A stretch of DNA of 8,000 nucleotides from Roseiarcus sp043739325 (GCA_043739325.1 JAYUFK010000390.1:1-8000); one strand, 5' to 3'. Counted from the stretch's first letter, positions 1 to 6,940 are shown. Numbers and translations are program-made. Notes: a model not told the origin generated them from the sequence alone.

Positions 1-158
1 GAATAGCGCTGATGGCGCGGGGCGTCCGGGTCGGTCATCGCCATGACCACGGCCAGATCGGCGGCGCTGGCGGCGGAGGAAAACCACTTTTCGCCGTTGA
101 GAACATAGTTCTCGTTGCCGTCCTTGACCGCGCGGGTCTGCATGCCGGTGGCGTCGAA
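1..158 (-). pseudogene. Acyl-CoA dehydrogenase, internal fragment (5' end lost, continues off the left edge)
   Basis: Read on the minus strand, the segment encodes a continuous piece of an acyl-CoA dehydrogenase middle domain. It contains DATGMQTRAVKDG, then NYVLNGEKWFSSAAS, then AVVMAMTDPDAPRHQR, the flavin-contacting beta region that lies around the middle of these roughly 400-residue FAD enzymes. The enzyme family carries out alpha,beta-dehydrogenation of acyl-CoA thioesters. Family similarity stops just upstream of the Asp codon at 153-155; further upstream the frame reads unrelated residues and meets a TAG at 204-206, so the N-terminal ~150 residues are absent. The 3' part lies outside the window. 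I infer that insertion or recombination with the SIR2 module removed the 5' end, leaving a remnant that cannot make a full enzyme. Confidence 0.8.
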
Positions 159-204
159 ACGGTAACCTGCAGAAACCACTATCGGCTTCACCGACCGCCG
201 CGCC

Positions 205-210
205 TATACT
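205..210 (+). promoter_or_regulatory. Possible -10 element (TATACT) upstream of the SIR2-family gene
   Basis: TATACT differs from the sigma-70 -10 consensus TATAAT at one base and lies 48 bp upstream of the TTG start at 259. No convincing -35 hexamer is found 16-18 bp upstream, so this is a weak candidate. The gene begins only about 100 bp after the left module boundary, so any promoter travelling with the module must lie in this short stretch. Confidence 0.3.
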
Positions 211-258
211 CTGCGCAGCGAAGAAACGCTCCATTCCACCGTTCGACGGAGAATCACA

Positions 259-3200
259 TTGCGCTTTCTGAGTGGGGGCCCAAACATACCGGACGAATTG
301 CTAAACGCTCGCGACGAAGGCCAAGTGATTTTCTTTTGCGGGGCCGGCGTTTCGATGGCACGCGCCGGAATGCCGAGCTTTTGGTCATTGGCACAAAGTG
401 TCATCGACGACCTTGGGTCAGCGGCGAATAGTCCGGCGCGGCGGTTGCTTAGGGCAGCCGGGAACCAGGCGAACGTCGATGGTGTCGGCGCGCTGATTCC
501 AACAGACCGCGTCTTCGGCCTGTTGGAGCGTGAGTTCCCGGTTCGGGAGGTCAGGGCTTCTGTTGCGCGGACATTGCGACCCGAGGATGCTGTCGATCTG
601 CATGCTCATCGCACCCTCGTGAATCTCGCCCGGGGCCCAGATGGCAATGTCCGACTTGTAACGACTAATTTTGACCTTCTCTTCGAGGCCTGTGATTCCG
701 GCCTGCCTTGCAGTGCCCCGCCCTCGCTGCCCGATCCGCGCCGAGGGCGGGAATTTGAGGGTATTGTTCACCTTCATGGACGTGTCACAACGGAATACGA
801 TATTGATCCACATGATGAATTTGTATTGTCGAGCGGAGACTTTGGACGCGCCTATTTGTCCGACGGATGGGCGACGAATTTCATCAAGACGCTTCTGAAT
901 AAATATCAGATTGTGTTCGTGGGGTATTCGGCTGACGATCCGCCGATCCAATATCTACTTGAAGCCCTGAATGCATCGTCGGACGAAACGACCAGTTTGT
1001 ACGCATTTCAACCGGGAGGCGATCACGAAGCCGAAGCCCTTTGGCGACACAAGGGCGTGAATGCGATTTCCTACGATCCCGAGGGGCACGTGGCCCTATG
1101 GGACACACTCGAAGCGTGGGCCGGCCGGGCGAACGATGTTCAGGGTTGGCATGATGCCGTCCTGTCTCGGGCGATGGATGGACCGCAGGCGTTGACGCCG
1201 GTCGAGCGCGGCCAAGTCAAGCATATTGTCTCAACAGACTCGGGCGCGCGGCGCTTCGCAACCAGCGCACCACCCGCCGAATGGCTTTGCGTTTTCGATC
1301 CGAGGGTGAGGTTCTCGATCGCGACTAGGCCTAGCGAAGGCCAACCGAGTTTCGACCCGTTCGACGCCTTCGGCCTTGACGATGACCCTGCACCGCCCGT
1401 TCCGGACCTAGACAATCCGCGACTCGCAAGAGACATCCCAATCGACGTTTGGGACGCCTTCGAAATGACGAAGGCAGAAATGTCGAGAAGCGGGGACCTA
1501 CAGCTCACGGTGCTTCATGGATCGCGCTCGCTCGGGGTACCTCGAATGTGCCCGCGACAAAGTTCGCTCGGTGCCTGGATTTCGGAGGTTGCCGATCAGC
1601 CGACCACGGCTTGGTGGGCTGCCGGCATCGGCGGGCTCCACCCAGATATTCAGGGCATGATCCAAAGACGGTTCGAGCGATTGTCGCCGAGTCCCGTGTG
1701 TGAGCAGGCATGGAGCCTCCTTTTTCGGGCATGGAAGTCGCGCGGCATCGATCCCGACGTCGAATTTTTGTCGTTGGAGAGCCTCGTGCGCCGTCGCGGT
1801 TATTCGTACGACTCGGTGCGAGACTGGGGGCGAATTGCTACGCCTCGAATCAGGGTTCAGCGACCGTTTTGGTCGTCGCCGCCATCGACGGACGACCTGG
1901 AAGCGATCCTCAAGGCTGAAGTTGAATTTCCCCACGACGATGTTCGTGAGAACGTGCCGAATGAATTCCTGGCGTTGTTGGCAGCAGAGCAACGGCGATG
2001 CCTTGAAATTGGAATTGAGTTGGAGCTTGAGACAGTGGGGTATGAGGGCCTGACGATGCCCCCTTTGGAACGGGAGTCGTCGACTGACGATTTCAGCTAC
2101 GGATACGAAATCGCCGCGACGTTTTTTGCCTTCGCCCACACGCTGGATAGGCTACTCACCTACGATGCGGCAAAGTGGCAGAAAGAAATCCAGAGTTGGC
2201 GTAGCGATGGCGCATTATTTTCGCGCCTAAGGATTTGGGCCGCTGGCAAAATTGGGGGCTTCGCTGCGGCAACTGCCGCCGAGATGTTTCTTTTCGTTGG
2301 TGATGAGGCATTCTGGGCCCTCGGTAGTCAACGCGATTTGCTGATAGCGCTGGCGCGTCGGTGGAACGACGTCCCAACCCGATTGCGCCGCAGACTGGAG
2401 CGACGGCTGCTAAATGGCCCGACGGGGATGTCCGAATCATATGGCCGCTCCGCTGTCCCTATCCGCCGCGCGCAAGCGATTTTGACCAGACTGTGGTGGC
2501 TTTCGGCCGAGGGTTGCGTGTTTAGTTTCGACGTCGCGGGCAAGATTGAATCACTGAGAGCCGTCGCGCCAAAATGGCGGGACGAATACGGACGCGGCGC
2601 GGTTAGATCGATGGCGACCTCCGGAGGGTTTATATCCACAGATTCTTCGACGCGCGGGTTAGAGACTGTGCCGCCGACTCGTTTGCTAGAAGCGGCGCGG
2701 AGCCTCGGTGGGCGAGACTTCGACAGTCTGAGCGAACGGGCTCCCCTCCAAGGTATGGCCAGCGAGTACCCGCTTAGGTTACTGCGTGGGCTCGTACTTC
2801 AATCGAGACTGGGGGAGTATCCCCTCGAAACATGGGAAACGTTTCTACTTTCAGAAGCTCGTCAGACGGATGTCCCGCGTCTTCGCCGTCAAATCGCGCG
2901 GCGAATTGCGCGACTGCCGGTCGCGATACTCGCCAGTCTTGCATATCCCGTATCGGAGTGGATTCTCCGTGTCGCCGAACCGCTTCAAAGTGACGACGGC
3001 CCGGAGTTTGCGGCGCTGTGGACCTTAATCATTGAAACCCTACGTCAACATCCTAAGGCAACGCATTCAGCGCTCCTGCGGCAGCAAGGAATCGATTGGG
3101 CGGGCCACAGTTTGAACTCACCTGTGGGCAAGCTCGCTCAAACATTGATGAAGGACGAAGCCCGGCTACCGACAGAAGCGGGGTTCCCGGTCGCTTGGTT

Positions 3201-4032
3201 GGCGCGGGGCGATGACCTACTAACTCTTCCAGGCGATGCCCGACGCGATGCAATTGTGATCTTCTCGCATCAGGTAAATTGGCTGTATTTCTATGGGCGT
3301 GAATGGACCGAGGATCGAATCCTTGGGATCCTACATCACCCGAATGTCGAAGACATCCGCGCATTTTGGGCAGGGTTTTTCTGGTCAGGTCAAATACCCA
3401 CACAGAAACTTTTTGAACGCCTGAAATCCGCCCTGCTTGGGCTGGTGAAAAGCGCTGTCGACCGATCAACCCACGCGGAAAATCTTGCCCATCTCATCCT
3501 GGCGGGCTGGGTGAAGGACGATGAAGCAGAACATGACGCTCTGGTTTCCAATTCTGAGATGCGTGCAGCTTTAATTGAGGGAGGTGATAGTTTTAGATCC
3601 CACACAATATGGAATCTGGAGCATTGGTGGAAAAATCCGGAGGAAGATTTTACTGGTCGTACTCTTGAATTTCTCCATGAAGTTTGGCCGAAACAACTTT
3701 CCGCGCGCTCTGATCGCACGTCTGAACGCCTCGTCGTGCTTGCACTTTCTCGCGGTGATCGGTTCAGCGAGATGGTTGATGCGGTGCTTCCGCTCCTGAG
3801 CCACTTACCGCCGCAATCGCTTGTCTTCTACCGATTAAAGGATCGTGTTGGCGGTGAACACTCCGATCTCGATCCATTTTCGCTACTCAAGCTCTTATCG
3901 ACCGTTCTCCCCGAGCACGTCGCGGATTGGCCGTATCGCGCCGACGAAATCGTTGCGGAACTCGCCGCCCTCCCGGCACTTGTGCACGAGGAACGGATGG
4001 TGAAACTCAGGCTGCGTTTGGCCATGCATTGA
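259..4032 (+). CDS. SIR2-family (SIR2_2-like) protein with long C-terminal region, putative anti-phage NADase
   Basis: A 1257-residue protein. The N-terminal ~290 residues are a SIR2-like NAD-binding domain: FFCGAGVS (25-32, nucleotide-binding loop), LVTTNFDLLFE (133-143, the TxN-D motif), VHLHG (170-174, catalytic-type His173), LSSGDFG (190-196) and VFVGYSADDP (219-228, typical of the SIR2_2 branch). In bacterial defence proteins of this class the domain usually degrades NAD+ when phage infection is sensed; that role here is inferred. Residues ~300-1257 are Trp- and Arg-rich and look largely helical, with no second catalytic motif seen. From memory the last part resembles the DUF4020 region found in some SIR2 proteins, but this is not verified. 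The start is TTG at 259: GGAG at 248-251 is spaced 7 nt, and the resulting N-terminus (MRF..GPNIPDELL) fits the family. No signal peptide or membrane segment is seen, so it is probably cytosolic. It stands alone, apparently monocistronic. Confidence 0.88.
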   Translation: MRFLSGGPNIPDELLNARDEGQVIFFCGAGVSMARAGMPSFWSLAQSVIDDLGSAANSPARRLLRAAGNQANVDGVGALIPTDRVFGLLEREFPVREVRASVARTLRPEDAVDLHAHRTLVNLARGPDGNVRLVTTNFDLLFEACDSGLPCSAPPSLPDPRRGREFEGIVHLHGRVTTEYDIDPHDEFVLSSGDFGRAYLSDGWATNFIKTLLNKYQIVFVGYSADDPPIQYLLEALNASSDETTSLYAFQPGGDHEAEALWRHKGVNAISYDPEGHVALWDTLEAWAGRANDVQGWHDAVLSRAMDGPQALTPVERGQVKHIVSTDSGARRFATSAPPAEWLCVFDPRVRFSIATRPSEGQPSFDPFDAFGLDDDPAPPVPDLDNPRLARDIPIDVWDAFEMTKAEMSRSGDLQLTVLHGSRSLGVPRMCPRQSSLGAWISEVADQPTTAWWAAGIGGLHPDIQGMIQRRFERLSPSPVCEQAWSLLFRAWKSRGIDPDVEFLSLESLVRRRGYSYDSVRDWGRIATPRIRVQRPFWSSPPSTDDLEAILKAEVEFPHDDVRENVPNEFLALLAAEQRRCLEIGIELELETVGYEGLTMPPLERESSTDDFSYGYEIAATFFAFAHTLDRLLTYDAAKWQKEIQSWRSDGALFSRLRIWAAGKIGGFAAATAAEMFLFVGDEAFWALGSQRDLLIALARRWNDVPTRLRRRLERRLLNGPTGMSESYGRSAVPIRRAQAILTRLWWLSAEGCVFSFDVAGKIESLRAVAPKWRDEYGRGAVRSMATSGGFISTDSSTRGLETVPPTRLLEAARSLGGRDFDSLSERAPLQGMASEYPLRLLRGLVLQSRLGEYPLETWETFLLSEARQTDVPRLRRQIARRIARLPVAILASLAYPVSEWILRVAEPLQSDDGPEFAALWTLIIETLRQHPKATHSALLRQQGIDWAGHSLNSPVGKLAQTLMKDEARLPTEAGFPVAWLARGDDLLTLPGDARRDAIVIFSHQVNWLYFYGREWTEDRILGILHHPNVEDIRAFWAGFFWSGQIPTQKLFERLKSALLGLVKSAVDRSTHAENLAHLILAGWVKDDEAEHDALVSNSEMRAALIEGGDSFRSHTIWNLEHWWKNPEEDFTGRTLEFLHEVWPKQLSARSDRTSERLVVLALSRGDRFSEMVDAVLPLLSHLPPQSLVFYRLKDRVGGEHSDLDPFSLLKLLSTVLPEHVADWPYRADEIVAELAALPALVHEERMVKLRLRLAMH

Positions 4033-4174
4033 ATACGATTCTTGCTCTGTCGGATTTATCGTCGGCGTCGTCCCGCGCCACCGAGCCGAACAGCGGGGCG
4101 CCCACGACCCCGTAGCGAGATCGCAATTCCGGCGCGGCGGCGCGCAGGACAGCGAGGGCGGCATCGCGTTTCAT
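4007..4174 (-). pseudogene. Minimal nucleotidyltransferase (MntA-like), 5' fragment truncated in the active site
   Basis: From ATG at 4174 the minus strand encodes MKRDAALAVL, then LRSRYGVVG, then LFGSVARDDADDKSD. This is the start of a minimal nucleotidyltransferase (MNT), recognisable by the GS-x-AR-x(2)-A-x(3)-SD motif at residues 30-42. In the family this is followed by a further hydrophobic-flanked Asp that completes the metal site; MntA antitoxins of HepT/MntA pairs modify their toxin partner with this active site. Here the frame leaves the family after SD at about position 4048, reads RARIVFNAW into the 3' end of the SIR2 gene, and stops at TGA (4007-4009), giving only 55 residues. The second catalytic Asp and any HEPN/HepT partner are missing, so it is a remnant. 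It sits just downstream of the ACAD 3' fragment on the same strand. Confidence 0.72.
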
Positions 4175-4181
4175 GCCGGAT

Positions 4182-4187
4182 ACTATA
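4182..4187 (-). promoter_or_regulatory. Possible -10 box of the truncated MNT gene (leaderless arrangement)
   Basis: The minus strand reads TATAGT at 4187-4182, one mismatch from TATAAT, only 7 nt before the ATG at 4174. A transcript starting at the usual distance would begin at or next to the start codon, and no Shine-Dalgarno sequence is present, so the gene may have been translated leaderless. The -35 region is not convincing. The downstream gene is broken, so the element may now be without function. Confidence 0.35.
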
Positions 4188-4214
4188 CCACAGATCGCGG
4201 CGAGACACAGGTGT

Positions 4215-4245
4215 GCGACGGCGCCCGGTCGCCGGGCGCCGTCGC
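4215..4245 (-). terminator. Perfect 14-bp stem-loop after the ACAD 3' end
   Basis: GCGACGGCGCCCGG (4215-4228), loop TCG (4229-4231) and the exact reverse complement (4232-4245) form a GC-rich hairpin beginning 8 nt after the ACAD stop codon on the minus strand. Its place between the ACAD stop and the MNT start suggests a transcription terminator or 3'-end stabiliser for the ACAD transcript. Neither strand has a T tract after the stem, so it is not a textbook intrinsic terminator. The second ACAD copy at 7855 lacks this hairpin. Confidence 0.5.
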
Positions 4246-4253
4246 CGTTCCCC

Positions 4254-4399
4254 CTAAATCAAATCTCCGCCCGCCGCCGAGGCGGTCGTGCCGTGCGCTT
4301 CATAGGCCTTGATCACGTTGCGCCCGACGGTCCAGCGGTGAACTTCGTCCGGTCCGTCCACCAGACGTTGCGAGCGGATGTGGGTGTACCAGGCGGCCA
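4254..4399. repeat. Direct repeat, unit 1 (ACAD 3' end), paired with 7855-8000
   Basis: This stretch matches 7855-8000 at 143 of 146 bases with no gaps (constant offset 3601). The mismatches are 4266 T/C, 4341 A/C and 4353 T/C. The match begins at about the ACAD stop codon and continues past the right edge of the window, so the true repeat may reach the copy A breakpoint near 4541. The two units flank the module carrying the DUF4258/507-aa/GIY-YIG operon in the same orientation, so recombination between them would excise that module as a circle of about 3.6 kb. Confidence 0.9.
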
Positions 4400-4541
4400 G
4401 CGGCGTATCGCGGCTGTAGCCCAGGGCCCCGTGCAGTTGGATCGCGGTATCGACGACCTTGTGCACCATGTGCGCCAGGAACACCTTGGCGATGGAGTTT
4501 TCCTGCCGCAAATCCAGGCCCTTTTCGGCCTTGTAGGCGAT
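4254..4541 (-). pseudogene. Acyl-CoA dehydrogenase, C-terminal fragment (copy A)
   Basis: The minus strand encodes the last ~96 residues of an acyl-CoA dehydrogenase: AYKAEKGLDL, ENSIAKVFLAHMVHKVVD, TAIQLHGALGYSRDTPLA, then RLVDGPDEVHRWTVGRN and a C-terminal GGDLI before TAG (4254-4256). The Q-x-HG-x-x-G and DGPDEVHR segments are hallmarks of the C-terminal helical domain. Family similarity ends at about 4541; upstream the frame meets the stop codon (4575-4577) of the neighbouring small gene. A TTG at 4511 could start a short peptide, but it would lack the acyl-CoA and most FAD contacts. The piece is nearly identical to the ACAD 3' end at the right edge, so it is a displaced copy marking the border between the two accessory modules. 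Confidence 0.88.
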
Positions 4542-4574
4542 ATGAATAAATCCTCCCGGTAGTCCAATCTCTAC

Positions 4575-4781
4575 TTATTCAGGAACACGTCGAAATTCAG
4601 CAATCAACTTCGCTTTAGCGTCGGCAATTTTCTCACATATTCCAATATGGTTGCCAAGAAATTTAACGCTGTAGACATTCCGCTCACTGTTCGAGTGGTT
4701 AGCTACTTTCGTGATAGTGCCAATTTTCCGGCCATCTATATACAGATGCCTGTGGACCATTTCCTCTTTCCATTCTTCCAT
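4575..4781 (-). CDS. Small hypothetical protein, 68 aa
   Basis: A 68-residue reading frame of unknown function, with sequence features such as HRHLYIDGRKIGTI, YSVKFLGNHIGI and a C-terminal helix AKAKLIAEFRR. The alternation of short beta-like segments followed by a charged helix suggests a small single-domain cytosolic protein. I chose ATG at 4781 because GGAGG lies exactly 5 nt upstream. A GTG at 4832 would add 17 residues but has no well-spaced ribosome site and would include the inverted repeat at 4796-4812. The stretch is clearly lower in GC (about 42% in the first 60 bases) than its neighbours, a sign of foreign origin. It is divergent from the DUF4258 operon, and its 3' end abuts the ACAD fragment in the same frame. 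A regulatory role for the adjacent operon is possible, but no DNA-binding motif is evident. Confidence 0.6.
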   Translation of the reverse strand: MEEWKEEMVHRHLYIDGRKIGTITKVANHSNSERNVYSVKFLGNHIGICEKIADAKAKLIAEFRRVPE

Positions 4782-4795
4782 TTTTTCCTCCATGT

Positions 4796-4812
4796 GAATG
4801 TTTTGAACATTC
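4796..4812. promoter_or_regulatory. Inverted repeat, possible operator of the small minus-strand gene
   Basis: GAATGTT-TTG-AACATTC is a perfect 7-bp inverted repeat with a 3-bp centre. It lies 15 bp upstream of the start codon at 4781 and just ahead of the GGAGG ribosome site. The size and symmetry fit a binding site for a small dimeric repressor, or a weak hairpin in the 5' leader. Which protein would bind is unknown. Confidence 0.4.
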
Positions 4813-5018
4813 TCAAAAACGAAGTCTCGCACTCCCTATGGTTGACGAGAAGGTCGCGGTCCACCGACTTGCCCCTTGGTGTGCCTTGACGCTTTGGTCG
4901 TCGCTTTGCCGGCTGGTCTCGTGCCAAAGGTTGTGGTGTCTTTGACTCTCTACTCCGGAAATTTCTCGGGGTCGCGCAAATCTCGATCACATTCGGGAGG
5001 GTCCCGCCGGACCCAAGA

Positions 5019-5048
5019 TTGCCAAAAAATATTCCACTATTTTATAGT
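5019..5048 (+). promoter_or_regulatory. Sigma-70-type promoter of the DUF4258 operon
   Basis: TTGCCA (5019-5024, one mismatch to TTGACA) and TATAGT (5043-5048, one mismatch to TATAAT) are separated by 18 bp in an AT-rich stretch. This is the best promoter in the window. Transcription would begin near 5055, giving a leader of about 68 nt before the DUF4258 start at 5123. The -10 box is one arm of a small inverted repeat, ACTAT-TTT-ATAGT (5036-5048), so a repressor bound there would block the promoter. Confidence 0.6.
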
Positions 5049-5122
5049 AATAATGCCATTTAGCCACTTTCATTCTCGTACGGAGGCTGGTTTCTTTCGC
5101 CGCGCAGAAGGAACCGAAAGCC

Positions 5123-5398
5123 ATGGATTGCCAGCTATCGCGGCACGCAAGCCGCCGGATGCAACAGCGAGGGGTTTCCCCCACATTTCTGGTCGAAATT
5201 CTCGACAACGCGGATGTGGAATGCCCGGCAAACGACAACTGTCGACTCTATCGGGTCACGAGGGAACTCGCCCGTTCTCTCGGGAATGATCGCCTCTCCC
5301 GGTTCGCAATCATTTGGAGTGACGATTCCGGTAAGGTAGTCACTGTTGTTCCCGTTGTCCGGGGCCGCAGTGGCCGCTCCTATCGCAGAAACCATTGA
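5123..5398 (+). CDS. DUF4258 domain protein, first gene of a three-gene operon
   Basis: A 91-residue basic protein that fits the DUF4258 family over its full length. It has an N-terminal LSRHASRRMQQRGVS (5-19), then a helix leading to the ILDNADVE turn, then FAIIWSDDSGKVVTVVPVVR (61-80) and a basic tail RSGRSYRRN. The conserved H-x(3)-RM-x-QRG motif followed by a small beta-sheet resembles the compact folds of RelE-like and other toxin-antitoxin proteins, but the biochemical role of DUF4258 is not established. AAGGA at 5108-5112 lies 10 nt before the ATG, a slightly long spacing. The stop codon is 10 bp before the next start, so translation is probably coupled. It could be a toxin, an RNA- or DNA-binding accessory, or a regulator of the operon. 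Confidence 0.78.
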   Translation: MDCQLSRHASRRMQQRGVSPTFLVEILDNADVECPANDNCRLYRVTRELARSLGNDRLSRFAIIWSDDSGKVVTVVPVVRGRSGRSYRRNH

Positions 5399-5408
5399 GG
5401 AGACGGTG

Positions 5409-6932
5409 ATGGCCAGCAACGTAGTTTTTCCCGAACACTTTGCGAAGCCCAGCCTCCGAGTTGGCGATCAACCACGTGAGGAAGGTCCGGAAAAGCGAAA
5501 TCAACGTGACCGGATGCGTCTGCGCGAGATCGAAACCGCCGCTGGGAAGTCGGGAGTGGGCAAAAAGGGGCACGTCTTCGGGCGTGTCTCCGACCGAATA
5601 ACCGCGGCGCAAGCGGTGGGGGCGCTCGTCCGGCAGGCTAAGGAGATGAACGTAGCCGTTGAGAGTATCAAGTTGGCGTTGCCCGGAACTGCCCGCCTCG
5701 ACCGCTACAAGCTCTCGCCCGACATCAAGCCCGACGCGGCGAAGAGCGGAAAGCTCCAGCAACGCGTTTTAGGATATCTCGAGGTCGCAGCAGCGATCGC
5801 AAAGCTGACACGTCAGGATCCCGACGCTTTGAAAATCCAGGTGCTACGGGAGACGTCGTTGTGGTCGCGCCCGTCCGCCGCTCGGACGGAAGACGATCCA
5901 AGGGCGAGCTGTCTGGCAGTAGAACTCGTCGAAATGGGTGCCGCCGTTGCCAAGCGCGGAGGGCTTGAGGGATTGTTCGCTAGGGCTAGACGCATCCCCG
6001 GTGTTTGGGACATCGCACACGAATCGTTCAACCGGTCAGCAATTCGTCGCGCAGACCTTGATATAGACCTCGAATCGTCGATGGCCTGCCTTCACCGGGA
6101 TTTCTATCTCGATCTGTTCGAGCACTGGACCGAAGCGCCGCCGCTCCCCAGTATCCCGCTCGTACGTTGCGTCCATGCGGTCTTTTATGCGCCGACTGTT
6201 CGGATTGAAGCGGTTGGCCGGGAGGAACCCCTGAATGATGACGCTGTTACTGATGACTTCGAAGGGGATGACCGTGTCGCCGTATTCGAGCTATCGAGAG
6301 AGATTCGCTTAGCGCTTGGTCCAACGACATCTGCGGACAACATCGGCGCCATGTTCGAAAGCCGCGCCCATCTTAGCCTCGGCTTGTTCGAGCCGAGCCT
6401 GACTCTACACGAGCTTGTTCCTAGCCACACGCTGAAGCCGATCGACAACCTTTGGGATGCTATACCGCCGGCGACGTTTCAGGTATTTATAGACGGGTTC
6501 TGGCATCGCGTAGCGATGACCGAAAGTCCGTCCGAAATGGAAGGAAGGATATTCGCCGGTGGCGAGCATCCGATGGCTTGGCGGGTCGACCCCATGGATC
6601 CTGAAAGCGCATCCACAGAGCACTGGTACCTCTCTTGGTCGGCGATCAATTCGGCGAGCGTCGCTCATTGGCTGGATCGGAAATCAGGCGTCAACGATAC
6701 TAAGGTCGTGACGCCTAGCGAAGGTGAGCGTTCCTTCAGGCCGGTTTGGTACACATCAGATTCAACAGCGCGACAAGTCGAACACGCTCTGGCGAGCGGC
6801 GGATTGGAAGAGGCGCTTGAGGGGGTTGTCCAGCGCTTTCGCGAAGCGCTTGACGAGCGCGAGACGCGGTGGCGGGCCGAAGCGCAGATCGAACACGAAG
6901 CTCGGATGATCCAGTGGCAACAAGAAATATGA
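5409..6932 (+). CDS. Unrecognised 507-aa protein, middle gene of the operon
   Basis: I do not recognise this protein. The start ATG at 5409 is chosen because AGGAG (5398-5402) overlaps the preceding stop and is spaced 6 nt; a TTG at 5346 would overlap the DUF4258 gene without a ribosome site. Visible regions: a basic, probably flexible N-terminus (residues 20-55, ending GKSGVGKKG); helical segments at ~63-90 and ~115-190, including an Ala-rich helix LEVAAAIAKL (124-133); a beta-rich middle (~250-370) with an acidic insert around 271-290; a Trp-containing segment (WYLSWSAINSASVAHWLD, 406-423); and a C-terminal charged helix or coiled coil (~455-507) rich in Glu, Arg and Gln. No signal peptide, membrane segment, P-loop or nuclease motif is seen. 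Its stop overlaps or abuts the GIY-YIG start, so it is likely a structural, sensor or substrate-recognition partner of that nuclease. Confidence 0.8.
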   Translation: MASNVVFPEHFAKPSLRVGDQPREEGPEKRNQRDRMRLREIETAAGKSGVGKKGHVFGRVSDRITAAQAVGALVRQAKEMNVAVESIKLALPGTARLDRYKLSPDIKPDAAKSGKLQQRVLGYLEVAAAIAKLTRQDPDALKIQVLRETSLWSRPSAARTEDDPRASCLAVELVEMGAAVAKRGGLEGLFARARRIPGVWDIAHESFNRSAIRRADLDIDLESSMACLHRDFYLDLFEHWTEAPPLPSIPLVRCVHAVFYAPTVRIEAVGREEPLNDDAVTDDFEGDDRVAVFELSREIRLALGPTTSADNIGAMFESRAHLSLGLFEPSLTLHELVPSHTLKPIDNLWDAIPPATFQVFIDGFWHRVAMTESPSEMEGRIFAGGEHPMAWRVDPMDPESASTEHWYLSWSAINSASVAHWLDRKSGVNDTKVVTPSEGERSFRPVWYTSDSTARQVEHALASGGLEEALEGVVQRFREALDERETRWRAEAQIEHEARMIQWQQEI

Positions 6933-6940
6933 GGATGGGC

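Larger units (their letters stand above)
4782..5122. other. Divergent intergenic region between the small minus gene and the DUF4258 operon
   Basis: This 341-bp stretch shows no convincing gene. Both strands have open frames, but none has a ribosome site or family-like sequence. It contains an inverted repeat just upstream of the minus gene (4796-4812), another small inverted repeat GGGTCC-N4-GGACCC (4999-5014), and a good plus-strand promoter (5019-5048). The base composition is mixed, with an AT-rich core around the promoter. Confidence 0.6.

Noticed and set aside
12..431. Plus-strand open frame at the left edge as a gene
   Set aside because: It overlaps the ACAD fragment antisense and the start of the SIR2 gene, has no ribosome site, and has the Arg/His/Gly-rich composition of a shadow frame.
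4254..4511. Copy A as a functional short acyl-CoA dehydrogenase
   Set aside because: It has only the last part of the C-terminal domain, with no N-terminal or middle domain and no strong start site.
4042..4562. Plus-strand frames covering the MNT and ACAD fragments
   Set aside because: They are antisense to two recognisable protein remnants and have no ribosome site or family-like sequence.
4796..4812. Inverted repeat as an SOS (LexA) box
   Set aside because: It does not fit the alphaproteobacterial GTTC-N7-GTTC pattern or the enterobacterial CTG-N10-CAG pattern.
4736..4990. Minus-strand 84-residue basic frame as a small protein gene
   Set aside because: It overlaps the better-supported 68-aa gene in another frame, lacks a Shine-Dalgarno sequence, and has no recognisable pattern.
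4999..5014. GGGTCC-N4-GGACCC as an intrinsic terminator
   Set aside because: The stem is only 6 bp and no T tract follows on either strand; on the plus strand it leads straight into the operon promoter.
5541..5570. GKSGVGKKG segment in the 507-aa protein as a Walker A ATP-binding loop
   Set aside because: A Walker A motif needs GK followed by Ser or Thr after four spacer residues. Here the residue after GK is Lys, and no Walker B motif follows at a sensible distance.
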